Shown here: positions 21,501-33,076 of the stretch, piece after piece | Layout: every line of letters begins with the position of its first letter | Position numbering within the stretch: the stretch's first letter is position 1 | Source of the DNA: Chara braunii | Taxonomy: Eukaryota > Streptophyta > Charophyceae > Charales > Characeae | Assembly: GCA_003427395.1 (NCBI GenBank) | Contig: BFEA01000031.1 | Coordinates: 136,161 to 200,160, forward strand | Length of the DNA: 64,000 bases | Direction of reading: 5' to 3' | Translations under genes and position numbers: made by a program | Notes under the pieces: model-generated | What the model was told of the DNA's origin: nothing | The model's input: only the letters and a program-made list of their open reading frames with translations | The model's database searches: none

Positions 21501-22216
21501 TTTGTACAAATAGAAATAAGAGCACATTAGTCAGTAATACGATCAAAGATACAACATCTCCATAAAAAAAAAGATATAATCGAATGTATTCAAAAATTCA
21601 ATCAAGATTGGCTGGGAGGAAATGAATGAGGGTGCCTGGGAGAAGTGAAATGGCCGGGGAACGAAGAACAGGGGGAAAATTTAAAACGAGACTTCCTCTT
21701 GAGCTTCAAAGACTGGTTTTTGCTTCCTCCAGGAACCACACTCAGATCTCCAGAATTTTTTCCTGATCCCTTCCCCCCATCAGAATCAGCAATGGTGGAT
21801 TCACAATGGTATCCTCAATAAAGTATGAATGCAACATATCTTGGATACCCGAGACTTTGGTGGTAATCTCATGAAAAAGTTGTCTGAAGTGTTGGGCTAT
21901 TTTTTAGACTATTTCCAGGAGATAATTTTTTTGTTAGATTTAATAGTGGTATCTAGCGGCCTGGTTTGGCTGAACAGGATAATTTTTTTGTTATATTTAA
22001 TAGTGATATCTGGCGGCCTGGTTTGGCTGAAGAGGCAATTTTTATCTCTACATATTTTTATAAAGAAACAAAGACTATGTAAAAGGGACGCTGAACCCGG
22101 TTTCCAGCAGGTGACGCTCCCCACCAATAGATGGAGTCTCTACCCAGGTGTTAGTGTTGTCTGCTCTTATCAGCAACACTAACATTGGTCGGGTTTATTA
22201 TTATTTTTTTTTAAAA
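18532..22216 (+). mobile_element. 5'-truncated LINE with perfect 13-bp TSD (RT, zf-RVT, 3' module)
   Basis: Flanked by identical GCGGGCGGTACTA at 18519-18531 and 22217-22229, fixing both ends. Coding remains: pre-RT region (HRWQGQIIRGKLTKF), RT fingers (TPGVDGLPKEFW; RPITLLTVVYKL), palm A IVFIDFEKAYDH, RQGDPLTPFLF, a decayed MSADDLTI (normally FADD), then the C-terminal zf-RVT region (HRCLP..., EHLFIQCP). Endonuclease is missing through 5' truncation. Many frame-breaking stops are TGA at Trp positions conserved in sister copies, and the copy is much more AT-rich than the LINEs at 42 and 50 kb. The 3' end (22082-22216) is the three-hairpin module with a short T/A-rich tail. Non-functional. Confidence 0.92.
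22082..22216 (+). ncRNA. LINE 3'-terminal three-hairpin module (reference copy)
   Basis: Hairpin 1 (GCTGAA/TTCCAGC, one mismatch), hairpin 2 (GCTCC/GGAGT, wobble) and hairpin 3 (GTGTTGT/GCAACAC around CTGCTCTTATCA). The module reaches the TSD, proving it is the true 3' terminus of a retrotransposed LINE RNA. Known LINE clades use 3' stem-loops for RT recognition; that role here is inferred. Confidence 0.7.
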
Positions 22217-22819
22217 GAGCGGGCGGTACTAGGATTTGTTCACGCGCATGTTTCGTTCACGCGCCTGTTTTGTTTTATTCCACGTGGCTATTCAGATTCT
22301 GCTATATTGGTGTTCTCCCTGCTTGAATTGTTTTTGTTTAATTGCGTTAGCTGGGGGCACATAGTTTTTTTTACAAACGAAAGTATATGCCACGTGGCAG
22401 GGCAGGTGGTGCTGTGGTGGCACTAGGGCTGACTATATGATTGACTTGTGCTCTGCCATATGGGTAGTGCGACTTGAGTTTTTCTTATATACAGTGTCAC
22501 CCCCGCGTGTGTGCTTTTGCTAACTAGGATTCTGGGGGACACATAGGCGCAGGCAACCCTAGATCGAGATTGCAATAGCTCAGCCAGATTTTGTCTAGAT
22601 TTAATGGCATGCGCCTTTACAACCACGTTTTCAACTGTTGTGCTCCCCTTTGGTTAGTGTCTGTGCTAACTGCTGCTGTTCGAGGGGCAGCTCGTCGTAA
22701 TTACAAAGGAATTACTAAACACTTTCGCCCTGTTATCAATCTCTTTGCCTATTTGATATCTCCCCTACTCCTCACCGTGTAGAAGATTGTAGTAGGGATA
22801 CTTGAGGAGTTTCGTAGGA

Positions 22820-22965
22820 TAGAGATGGATTCTGCACACAAACGGGGTTAATCCTTCCTGATTGGGGAAGCAANCAATGCNCCNTGACTATNCTTACATT
22901 CGTGTTATGCAGGGAACCTGCCTCCAGGGGAGCAGTGACTGAGGCTCTTCCAGCCCTAATGGGAA
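22820..22965. repeat. Repeat shared with 36197-36338, containing Ns
   Basis: GATGGATTCTGCACACAAAC through GGCTCTTCCAGC is nearly identical to the sequence after the adapter junction at 36.2 kb. Single Ns at about 22874-22893 suggest unresolved repeat consensus. Confidence 0.8.
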
Positions 22966-23882
22966 GAGGCGTGTGTATTAGTGTTGTAACCATTGCTATA
23001 ATTGAAGCCTTGGGCACTGGGCCCTGTTTAAAAGAAAAAAAAAGGAACAAACAAGCCAGAGATCAATCATGTGGTGGAAGGACGTCATGGAGGGCATACT
23101 CTGTGATCACATTCCAGAATGCATCTGACCACTATTACGGGGAGAGGGAAAGGTTGCTGTTTTTTCTTTTTTTCTCCTTTTGTTCTTTTCTTGCTTTCGC
23201 TGCCAGCAAGGCAGCGCATATACCTCGTGCTCAAAACGCCCTCGCTGAGGGCACAAGGCCTCGTTAGACCCTCCTTGGAAAACCTCAGGAATTAGGATGA
23301 GAGGGCTCGTTAGACACTCCTCGGGTGCGTAAATCCTTCGAGGAATTCATCGTTCCACTTATCCTCGGGGAAGAAATTGGAAAACAAAAGTGAAAACATT
23401 TCCTCGGGGATTCCTTTGGGATTCCTCAGGCTACAGCCATTTCGACGCGTTCCCCAAGGGACCTCCCGAGGTCCCTCGGAGGTCGAGCATCCGAAAGAAT
23501 CGGGTTGTCGACGACAGCTCTCTCGACGACAAATTTCGAACTCAGCTGGTCCATTGCTGTTCCTGGCGGCCTGTCGACGGACATCTTCGATCGGCAACGT
23601 TCGGCATCGTGGAATTGTCCGCCAACGGTCACCCTTGCCGGCCTGTCGGCCTCCTCGACGTCTAGAAGGGGCTGTCTTGCGCCGGTGCCCTTGGCCTCGA
23701 GCGGGAAGGCGCCCAACGGTCGGCAGATTCAAATATTTCAGTCGGCCCCCACTCTCACGATTGCGCAGTGTCTTCCGCGACGGAATACGTTACCCTTCGT
23801 TTGTCGTTATCTGTGATCGGCTGTTTGCACCACTGTTCCTCGCCGTTTCCTGGACGTCCACCGTTGTCTTTTAGCTGTTGCC

Positions 23883-24464
23883 GTGGTCCACGTGCCTTTC
23901 ATGGCCGACGTCTTTTGGAGGCTTCCACTGCTGGTGCTGGTCGTCCTCTTGCTCGTTGTTTTAGTTGTCTTCCACGTGTGCATTCTCGGTGGCGTTCCAC
24001 GACGTGCACGCAGAAGACAGTCTTCGAAGAAGGATGTCAGGATGGAGGGGCGACAGGCGATCTGTAGGTCTGCAGGGGAGCAAGGTGGTGGCCAGCGGGC
24101 TGGGCAAAGCCCGTCAAGTCGTTGCCATCAGAGCGGTTTGGGTATGCGCACCTACCACATCACTTGCAACCTCTGTCGGATACGTCCGACAAGGAGGCGG
24201 ATGAGAGACGGTCACGGACCGTTTCGCTGGGAAGCGGTTCCACCCAGGAGCAGGTGGCTACAGAGAAGTGTCGAAGCCATCCACATTCATGGACTGCAGC
24301 GGCCTCTTCCGCCGTGCACGAACCGCCGCTCTCATCCTCCCCTTGCTCCTCTCCATTTGACACCGGAAGAGGATGGCGTTCACAGCCACTGCCACCGCCG
24401 TCCTCTCCGCCATGCTCGGTGTGTCACAACCGACCTCCCCGTTCTTGTCCATGGTCGAAAATGA
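23883..24464 (+). pseudogene. ORF of Harbinger-like element, unknown function, frameshifted
   Basis: Encodes PFMADVFWRLPLLVL, a Leu/Val-rich membrane-like stretch, then RRARRRQSSKKDVRMEGRQ. The same protein segment is open without interruption on the minus strand at 33646-33077, including a following RSGYAHLPPHLQPLSDTSDE part. Here that part continues in another frame (from 24122), so a frameshift separates them. No known domain recognised; the conserved location next to element ends suggests an accessory transposon ORF. Confidence 0.45.
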
Positions 24465-25389
24465 TACTGTCGATATGGACTTCGCCAAGTACTGAAGACT
24501 CCACGAGCGTCGGGGCGCACTACAACGATGGTGCGAGTGACGACCTGAGTGCACGACGTAGATGTCGACGACGAAGGTGTGCCTACGAAGACGACAACGA
24601 TGGCGATCGTGTGACGGCATGTATGCTGCTTCAGATGTGCACATCCACGTTCGTCGTGCCAGCCGACACGCAACTGCCACCCCGTACCCAAACACTTCCA
24701 CCGAGGAACGTTGCTACCGTCAGCCGCAAGGGATGCCCACGCAGCCGTCACTCGCTTGCCGAATTTCAAATTTCGAAATTTGAATCCGAGACTGCGCGCC
24801 TTTTCCAATGCCATGTATTTTTGAACGCCGCCGACTTTCGAATTCGCAACGCCCACCCGAGATAGACCAACGACATCGGCACGGACACACCTCGCTGGAC
24901 CAACCTCGACTCCCCCGCCACGTCCGCTTGTCGACATATGAAACTGGCTGCGGGGGTGGATGTCCATCATCGTGCTGGGATGTTCGTGCGTCCTTAAGCG
25001 AGGTCCAGTGGCGGCGGCGGGGAGGCCTACCGGGCTAACGAAAAAAAAGGGCGCCAACATCCCTGTTCCAACTTCAAATTTCGAACCTCCGTTGTGACAC
25101 ATCCGTGCGTGAGGCATCCTGGCAGCTGGACTGGAGACTGGGGAAAAACGTCTGTGCGGAGGAGTGATTGGAACGTTGGGGGACGTAGTGTATATGCGTA
25201 ACGGTTCTCTACTGCGACGTCGCCTTCGTGTTCCGCATGCTCTTCGGGCTGTCACAGCTTAGCGCGAACGTAACGCTTTCGTGACACGTAGAGAGTGCGA
25301 GCATGGTCTCCAATGACGAGTAGAAGGTGCAGCGTCGCGGCGAGGGTGCCAGCAGGCGAACGAGTGGTGGGTGCCTGTGCATAGAACAA

Positions 25390-25694
25390 CCATTTCGTCA
25401 AAACGGACATATTATATTTTTTTAACGAAATCAAAACCGACTTTTTTTGCCAAAATCCGGTCGGAATTTTTTGCTCCTGGGGGTCCGGCGTTCCCAAAAC
25501 GCCGGACCCTCTACATGTATCTAGTCTATGGTTGAGACCAGATACCCAAAAAAAAAAAAAAAAAAACATGTAGGGGGTTCGGCGTTTTGGGAACGTCGGA
25601 CCCCCAGGAGCAAAAAATTCCCACCGGATTTTGGCAAAAAAAGTCGGTTTTGATTTCGTTCAAAAAATATAATATGTCCGTTTTGACGAAATGG
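25390..25694. mobile_element. Foldback MITE with about 130-bp arms
   Basis: CCATTTCGTCAAAACGGACA at 25390 and its complement ending at 25694 begin two long near-perfect arms that also contain GCTCCTGGGGGTCCGGCGTT and the complement, with a short centre and A19 near 25550. The outermost 40 bp match the end of the Ulp1-bearing insert at 5590-5640. TA dinucleotides near both edges are compatible with a TA duplication but not decisive. Confidence 0.8.
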
Positions 25695-25715
25695 CTGTTA
25701 TAGCAAGTTCTGACG

Positions 25716-26345
25716 ATGGAACGAGAGCTCCCGGATGGTGCGAAGGCATTTACGGCATTGGAGAGAAACATGGTGGTCGCAACTGTGTCAGTCGTCGCCA
25801 TGTGTTATCGAATTGAGAGAACGACAACTCGCCTGAGGATGAGATTGTTCGTTCGCAGGCAGAGGCAGCTGATGCAACAAGTGATGGATGCACACGATTC
25901 TGTATCGTTATTGGAATCCATTATGCAATTCTGCTGCGCCATGGCATCGGGTGTGATCCCGCAGGCGATGCCGAGATGGTGGACGAGGAGAAGGACGGGA
26001 GGGACATGGGAGGATCTTCAACAGTTTGACGATGCGGCGGAGGGCTACTACAAGGAGAAACTGCGGAGTGGAGTTTGCTTGATCTCCGACTGTTTGTCTG
26101 CTGAAGGTTTCCCACTTGTCCATCATCGTCTTCCTCAACGTTCGTCGTTTTTATCTGCTGTCAGAAACCCGCACAACGACGCACACGGGGAACAACATGA
26201 CAAGGAGCAGGAGAAGAATGGCCAGCAGCAGGAGCGGGAACCAGCGGAGGACGCCTGCCATGAATCGCAGCATGTGAGGCGTGTACCAAACAAAGATTGC
26301 ATCAATGCGCCCGACAATAGCCAACAAAACACCCTAGGCAGATGA
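25716..26345 (+). pseudogene. Harbinger (HARBI1-like) transposase N-terminal fragment
   Basis: Residues 1-125 (MERELPDGAKAFTALERNMV; AMPRWWTRRRTGGTWEDLQQ; YYKEKLR) match the N-terminal region expected of plant/algal PIF/Harbinger DDE transposases as I recall it. After EKLR the frame changes (SGVCLISDCLSAEG), and the DDE catalytic region cannot be found, so it is a frameshifted, truncated transposase. It lies inside the 23257-26837 element, next to the nested MITE. Confidence 0.6.
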
Positions 26346-27175
26346 CTATAGACGACCTACAGTGCTTCAACATCGCTTGTAGAAAAAGAAAAAAAATCGA
26401 CCGTTGGACACCATGGCCGGCGACCCACGCATGAAAAACCCTCCTCCGTGAAGCGCCTTGCAACTGAAGAACCACCCTCACACATTTTCATGCCAACGGT
26501 AACTGTGGAAGGCCGTTAGGGTCCTGTCGGGTACTCGAGGCCGGCGATGTTTGCCAAATGGACCTCGGACGACCTGTGCACCAACATCGACTCCAAATTT
26601 TCCTGTCGGCGCTCGCTCGAGAACACTCCGTCAATCGCGGGTCCTTGAAGGCTTGAACCCAAGGGACCTCGCGAGGACCCCTTCAATTCAAGGACGTTTT
26701 GGCTAGGGATTCCGAGGAATCCAAGAAAATCTTTCAGGACCGTTTCACATTCATTCAAGGAATTTGGTGAATTAGGAAGCGGTGTAACGACGCCGATTTC
26801 CTAAAAATTGGATTTCCAAGGAGGGTCTAACGAGGCCTATACTCACAGTAGTGTCGTTGAAATGAATCCAACCACTTTCACAGCCAAAGCTTGCCAATGG
26901 TTAGCTTTTCTTTTTTTTATTCTCTTTTTGTGTTTGAAAGTCTTGCTTCTCGTGTTCTTCGTTCTGCCAAAGTGCCCTCACTAAGAGCAAACTCACACGG
27001 AGTACTCAAAAAAGTGTATCTAATTACAATCACGGCCAAAGCTTGTTTTATTTCTTGGGACGTGCAGATTTGACATGGGCCCAAAAATTTGAAAACCTTC
27101 TGACGCTCTAACCTTGCCCCGAGCCCGCGTTTTACTTCTTGTGCCGACAAGTTATTTTGCCACAAGGTTGAGGCT

Positions 27176-28348
27176 GTGTACTTGTGCTTTAGTGCTAGTA
27201 CGACTATAGTTCATGCGCAGAGCGCTCCACTTTTAATCGTGCCAGCTGTTGAAGTGAATATTGGTGGCGACAGCAACCATGGTTATGGCTATGGAGGCGG
27301 TTTGAAACCTCGAGTGGAGTCCCTCGAGGTTACCGTGACATCCATTAAGGTGTATCAAGATGCGGAGTTGGCACGGGTGCAGATCAAGAAGGAACAAGAA
27401 GAAGAACAACGAAGGCAACGTGAGAAGAAGGAACGTGAAGTGTTTCATGTAAAGATCAGCGAGGAGATTGGAAAGACGTTGGACGTCGTTAAGGAACCAT
27501 TAGAAGGGAAGAAAGAGAGTGGCAATGAAGAGTCGACCAAGTTGTGGATGGAGATCGAAGAACTAAGGAACTTGGGAGGTGCCTCCACTTCGGAGACAAA
27601 ATTTGAGAGATTCAGGAGGAAGCAAGAGGACGAAAAAACCTGTTTTGAGCATCGACTTGCTATGATGGAGGAAGAGATTGCTAGGCTGAAGAAGATGAAT
27701 AAAGAAGCTACCGCCACTGCAGATGTATGGAAAGCAGAGGCGCTTCGACCAGGCAACAAGCATGGGAGTATTGTTGTCATGACGACACAAGTCCCTTCCA
27801 CCAAAACACAAGCGTCTGTTACTCCTATTCCACTGCCCTCGAGCGATAAGAAGAAATTGAAGGAGCTGGTTGAACATTAAGATCACGAGATCGAGCTCTT
27901 GAAGGAATGCCGCCTCCGGGAGCTGAATGAACGCCGTCAAGCAGAGCAGGAAATGGATCGTTTGAAAGAGAAGATGGCTAAATTGGATATGGGAAAAATA
28001 ACTCCGACAACCTCTAATCTGAAGGCACGGTTGGACAAAGTGGCCGCTGCAACGGAAGATAAAGGTAAGAGACTGATGTCCCCTACAATGCTAGCGGTGC
28101 TCGCCAGAGTCGCCAATGACCGGGAAGCTTTCCTAGTTGAAACTCGAAAGTTTTTGCGACCTAAGACGAAGAAGGATATTCAAGCCATGTGTGCGGAGGA
28201 AGACGTTGTTTACGCCGTCCAACAAAAAAAACCAAGGAAGAGATTGCGATCAAATGTGCCGATGTCGCATTTGGAAATTGGAATAACAAAGAACATTGCA
28301 GGGAAACCAGGAGGAGTAGTCATTCACAATGTCTCTGAGAATGCTTAA
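27176..28348 (+). pseudogene. Retroelement ORF with Lys/Glu coiled coil, one internal stop
   Basis: A single frame (391 codons) broken only by TAA at 27878-27880. It has a Gly/Tyr-rich start (GDSNHGYGYGGGLKPR), a charged coiled coil (KKEQEEEQRRQREKKEREVF), a second helical stretch (RLAMMEEEIARLKKMNKEA), DVWKAEALRPGNKHGS, then RLRELNERRQAEQEMDRLKE and a basic C-terminus. No catalytic domain. It resembles the ORF on the minus strand at 54696-53950 and, from memory, an abundant charophyte family with an N-terminal CCHC knuckle; the knuckle is missing here. Likely an RNA-binding ORF1-type protein of a retroelement. Confidence 0.5.
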
Positions 28349-28349
28349 G

Positions 28350-28910
28350 AACCTTCCAATGACAACACTTAGGACAACACTGACTTGACTACTTCGTAGC
28401 TTTGTGCACGAACGGGGTGTCAATTTGGAATATTCTAAGATGTTGTGTAAGAATTTGTTCCTTGTCCTCTGACCTCCTTCAGTGAAAGTTGTTGAACTGT
28501 AACTTGAACACGCTCCTTTGTATGTTGGTTTTGTTTTTGATCCTCGTTGGGCAAATTATGTGGGGAATCGAGTTGAGTGGTTTTCTGCTTCGTCGTTTTT
28601 GTAATAAATTTGACTTTGACTCTTCATGCAGACCTTTGGTTTATGCTTTGATATCTTCGTGGTGTAGACATTCATGCATAAGAAACACTTCATGTGACTT
28701 GCATACACGATGGATTGAACATGTTTATAAGTCGTGTAACTGATTGGGAGAGGTAATCGTAAAGATCGGTTGTATCGTTGGTTGTGCAGAATCTGATGTG
28801 GACCGCATGATTACATTGCCACACCATTGTGCGTATGTTATGAGGCCCTTAGGGTGATTTCGTTGCTTGTGAAAAGAAAATATTCCGCTCTTTTTATAAA
28901 TATATATATA
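28350..28910. other. Putative 3' region of the preceding ORF
   Basis: AT-rich, with no ORF of note. A GCCCTTAGGG motif near 28850 resembles MITE ends. A TA repeat begins at about 28902. Confidence 0.4.
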
Positions 28911-28919
28911 TATCAGATC

Positions 28920-29055
28920 AGGTTCAGCCTCCTGATGAGTCGGTGAAACTCCAACGAAACAGTTTGTCGCAGCCCCTCGTTTATTGTCCTCTTCTCCCTC
29001 TCTGCGTACGGTTTACCATGCAACTCTATTTGACTGTATACATCGTCAAACAGAG
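28920..29055 (+). ncRNA. Hammerhead-family repeat, core partly intact
   Basis: CTGATGA at 28932-28938, helix II GTCGG/CCAAC (one mismatch), GAAA, then the family body (GTCGCAGCCCCTCG, pyrimidine tract, GTACGGTTTACC). The 5' strand of helix III is missing: the copy begins at stem I next to a TA repeat. It is followed by an inverted copy at 29047-29115. Confidence 0.7.
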
Positions 29056-29115
29056 TTGCCCGGTAAACCGTAGGCACTGGGCAGAGAGGAAGAAGAAGAC
29101 AACAAACGAGGGGCT
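29047..29115 (-). repeat. Inverted, truncated hammerhead-family repeat
   Basis: GTCAAACAGAGTTGCCCGG through CAAACGAGGGGCT is the complement of the body of the previous copy, ending before the ribozyme core at a TA repeat. The 3' ends of both copies face each other. Confidence 0.75.
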
Positions 29116-29730
29116 ATATATATATATATACATACATATAATATAGCTACAGGTGCTACACTATATTTGCCCCTCAATTTTTTTTCACCTTTCACAACCT
29201 TCCTAACACTACTCCTAAGGCTACACAGGGGACCCTAGCAAGCATAGCTATCTACTACTCTGGGGGGAGGGAGGTAATTGCATGTTTGCCCCTTGCCCTT
29301 ATGGTTTAGGGTGCAGGGTTGGGCCCACCAGTGGGGCTCGGCTAACACAAGAACCGAGCATTTGCCAATAGATGTATCTCCCTTCTTATCTTCCCCGACA
29401 CCTATCCAGTAACAGCAGTGTCTAAGGCGAACACTCTCCCACTCACCACACACAACCCACTCACACTCGTCTATGTGACCGTTCGAACGTGCTGAACGTG
29501 CGTTCACGTTCGAACGCGAGCGTTCAAACACCCGAAGGACGTGTTCAAATGCGTCAAACGCGCCACGCACCACGTGGCGCGATTTTTTTTAACGCAACCC
29601 GCCCATCCGCATGCGCGCGTGGCGGACTACGGGTGGGGGGTTTGGTTAGTCAAAAAAAAAAAAAAAAAGTGTATATTTTCATGTTCTAGTCGTAGATTCA
29701 TTCGATTTTGCTCATAAAATGGATGGTTGT

Positions 29731-29737
<7 letters not shown>

Positions 29738-29761
<24 letters not shown>

Positions 29762-29762
29762 G
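29738..29762. repeat. (GATT)n microsatellite
   Basis: Tandem GATT ending in GGTT, next to the assembly gap. Confidence 0.85.
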
Positions 29763-29785
29763 TTAGGGGGGGTCGCCCACCCCCC

Positions 29786-30554
29786 NNNNNNNNNNNNNNN
29801 NNNNNNNNNNNNNNNNNNNNNNNNNNNNNNNNNNNNNNNNNNNNNNNNNNNNNNNNNNNNNNNNNNNNNNNNNNNNNNNNNNNNNNNNNNNNNNNNNNNN
29901 NNNNNNNNNNNNNNNNNNNNNNNNNNNNNNNNNNNNNNNNNNNNNNNNNNNNNNNNNNNNNNNNNNNNNNNNNNNNNNNNNNNNNNNNNNNNNNNNNNNN
30001 NNNNNNNNNNNNNNNNNNNNNNNNNNNNNNNNNNNNNNNNNNNNNNNNNNNNNNNNNNNNNNNNNNNNNNNNNNNNNNNNNNNNNNNNNNNNNNNNNNNN
30101 NNNNNNNNNNNNNNNNNNNNNNNNNNNNNNNNNNNNNNNNNNNNNNNNNNNNNNNNNNNNNNNNNNNNNNNNNNNNNNNNNNNNNNNNNNNNNNNNNNNN
30201 NNNNNNNNNNNNNNNNNNNNNNNNNNNNNNNNNNNNNNNNNNNNNNNNNNNNNNNNNNNNNNNNNNNNNNNNNNNNNNNNNNNNNNNNNNNNNNNNNNNN
30301 NNNNNNNNNNNNNNNNNNNNNNNNNNNNNNNNNNNNNNNNNNNNNNNNNNNNNNNNNNNNNNNNNNNNNNNNNNNNNNNNNNNNNNNNNNNNNNNNNNNN
30401 NNNNNNNNNNNNNNNNNNNNNNNNNNNNNNNNNNNNNNNNNNNNNNNNNNNNNNNNNNNNNNNNNNNNNNNNNNNNNNNNNNNNNNNNNNNNNNNNNNNN
30501 NNNNNNNNNNNNNNNNNNNNNNNNNNNNNNNNNNNNNNNNNNNNNNNNNNNNNN
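29786..30554. other. Assembly gap (769 N)
   Basis: Run of N. Frames reported across it have no meaning. Confidence 1.
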
Positions 30555-30601
<47 letters not shown>

Positions 30602-30610
30602 GCGCGCGCG
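30555..30610. repeat. (CA)n then (CG)n microsatellite
   Basis: CA run passing into CGCGCG at the gap edge. Confidence 0.9.
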
Positions 30611-30827
30611 GCCCCTAGCCCACCCCCTAGCGCCAAAACCCATCTGCGCAAACGCGTCAAATGCGTTTACCCGTGTTCAGTAAACGCTCGTTCACCGCGT
30701 TCAAAACCTGAATGGGAAACGCGCGTTCAATGAACGCGCGGTAACGCAGACACCCGTATTCGCAACCGTGTTGTCTGAAGACCCTACTATTACCAACTCG
30801 GAGCATCCAGCCGACTCTCTCAGTTGA

Positions 30828-30921
30828 TTGACATCAAGTGTAACGTAGGCGACCATGCGGATTGAACCTACGACCTCTCAATGCCACTTGCATGCCTAAC
30901 CAATGAGTTAGGCCGCCGCTA
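30828..30921 (-). repeat. tRNA-derived SINE, GCGGCCTAGCTCAG family
   Basis: Minus strand GCGGCCTAACTCATTGG and AGGTTCAATCC match the A and B boxes of the 13368 copy, with the same GCATGCAAGTGGCATT between. Confidence 0.75.
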
Positions 30922-30973
30922 AAAGATTGGTCACTGTGAGAGAACTAATTCGATTTCCTTTTTTAACTGGATT

Positions 30974-33050
30974 TTGTTCGAAGGATGTGATCTGGCTTGG
31001 AAGTCTTTGGGGATTTTTTGGAATTTTAGATTGTGGTTTTCTACATGGGAGGGGTTCCATCCAATGAAGTGGGATTGGAGGCCCCTGAATTTGCAGCTCT
31101 CTGACTTTGTAATTTTGCTTTGGGCACTGGGCCCCTATGTGTCCCCCTCAGCCGCGGCCGAGGAGGCAGGCCGAGGCTGCATGACCGAGTTTGTGCGCAG
31201 CCACACCAAGTCTGGCACCGCACAAAATGGGGCGCACGTGCTGTTGCCGAGCGCATCGGTCCGACACCACACAAAATGGGGTGGGACACTCCCGGCCGCA
31301 TCACGCAGGAGTTGGTCTATTCCTCATCGCGATATATACATGGAGCTTCCGCAAACCACTCTGGCCGAGTGCGTCAACAATACCTCTCGCGAGCCCCTAC
31401 GACAGGATAGGGCCTACGCGAGGCACAACTTACCTCCACCTTACGGGAATTGTCACCTCCCTTTGGTGGGTGTATCCCCGTTGAGCTACCAGTTGTCAGT
31501 ACGAAAGCTAATCAGTTGCAATCGCAGAGGTGGGCCAACCGAGGGCGTTTCTCGTTCGCTGTAGCATAGGGGGTACGCACGGTTTTACTCCTCTATTGGA
31601 CTTGCACACGAACCGACGCACTGGGGGGTCCCAAGCGTGATTCATCGTCGGTCGACTAGGATGCATCCCACACACCACACGCACACCACTCTACTCACAC
31701 ACACACACGGAACGATACAAGACAAACAACACAACAACACTCCTAGTCCTTTTTTGTATCCTTCCCATAACCTTCCGACTCGGAAATCAGACAGACGACA
31801 TGCGTGAGACTTGAGCGATGCATAAATGCGATGCGCGTTGGCTTTGCCGTTAGTTGGACGAAAACCCACACATCGTGATGCGCGCGATGATCATCCCCGC
31901 TCATCCGCATGAGCCATATGGTCACCACGAGCATGATTCTCATTGCGTCGGCAATGCTCTTCAACCTCCGTACGACACCCGCCTGCCATCGATCCCCTCC
32001 TTCATGCTTACGATGTCGGGCGGCCCAAGCCTTACGCCGTCGTTTACTTCCTTGACAAAGACATCTGCCGGTAACCGAAGTGGAACACTGCAACCAATTC
32101 GGACACTTCTTTTTTCAAGATTGACCAAGGCAAGACTAAAAAGGATGACATCGGAGCCGAGAAGCTAAGAGAATGTGATCCGATGATCGAGGGAGAACTC
32201 TCTCGAAGGGACACCGAAAATTCCATGGCCAGAGAAAATCTAATAACTATAGCAGCAAAAAAGAGACCGCAAGCGTCGGACGAGTGACAAGGAGGGGAGA
32301 CAGAAACTCATGTTCGAACCTTGGCGACATGTGAAACAAGAAGGAGCATCCGACTCTTGCGGCAGGCATTTGGGGAACTAAAACGTCGACGACAATGGGA
32401 GGTCGGCGAGTCACCGCAGAACCGAAAACAGGAGTAGTCACTAAGCCGACTCTAATGAGGCCCTCGCATTTGGGACATGAGTCGACACTGAAGAAAGAAC
32501 GACGGGCCCTACAGCCGAAAGACGGCCTCAGAAAAGCCGGATCTTCAAAATTCCTGACAGTTGAGCCCTTTTCGGTTGGCATGTGACCATTTGGGACCCA
32601 AACAGGCCCGGAACTAGGTTCGGGAGGCAGGCCTGGTACCGCGGCGCTGCAAAGTTCCCAACTTTGGCAGCACTCTGGGCTGCTGGAGCCTCGTGAGGCT
32701 GGGCCTGACAAACTATAAAAGCCCAACCGAGCCCGGGAACGGGGGATTCTCACTTACACACGGAAAGGGTGCACGGGCTGGCACACGAAGTGTGTTGGCT
32801 CATAAACGAACGGGGAGGGCAGGACACTTCCGGAGGCGCACAAGGCTGACACGGGTGTGCTGGCACAGGGGAGGCGCACTCACAGGGGCACGACAGAGCT
32901 GGAGAAAGCTGGAAGGAGCCGGGAAGACGCACGAAGGAGTGGGAAAGACAGGGGAGACGGAGACTGCATCCACTGGGGGCGAGCGGAGGCACCCCCCGAC
33001 ACAGACGGAATTGCTGCCTCTATGGATCCCTGTTGTTCCTCGACGCCTCC
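30974..33050. other. Stretch with no supported gene
   Basis: Open frames exist (for example 196 codons from 30974 on the plus strand and 168 from 32753 on the minus strand), but none shows a domain or a homologue within the window. A TATA-like ACTATAAAAG at about 32711 is followed by a GC-rich, Arg/Pro-coding stretch; it could be part of an LTR but no partner was found. Confidence 0.4.
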
Positions 33051-33076
33051 AAGACTGGCGCTGGAGACTTCGATGA

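Larger units (their letters stand above)
23257..26837 (+). mobile_element. PIF/Harbinger-like DNA transposon, decayed
   Basis: Perfect 25-bp terminal inverted repeats: GGCCTCGTTAGACCCTCCTT.. at 23257-23281 and the complement at 26813-26837. Inside are a second, related end (GGGCTCGTTAGACACTCC at 23303), an ORF region homologous to 33077-34224, a Harbinger-type ORF fragment at 25716 and a nested foldback MITE at 25390-25694. No matching TSD is visible (flanks CAA and TAT). Superfamily assignment rests on the RWW..GTWEDL ORF. Confidence 0.65.

Noticed and set aside
29627-30733. Long open frames of 278-338 codons
   Set aside because: They run through the N gap and CA repeat; no real coding sequence.
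30974-31564. 196-codon ORF
   Set aside because: No domain, no relative in the window, composition not convincing; kept only as an unexplained stretch.
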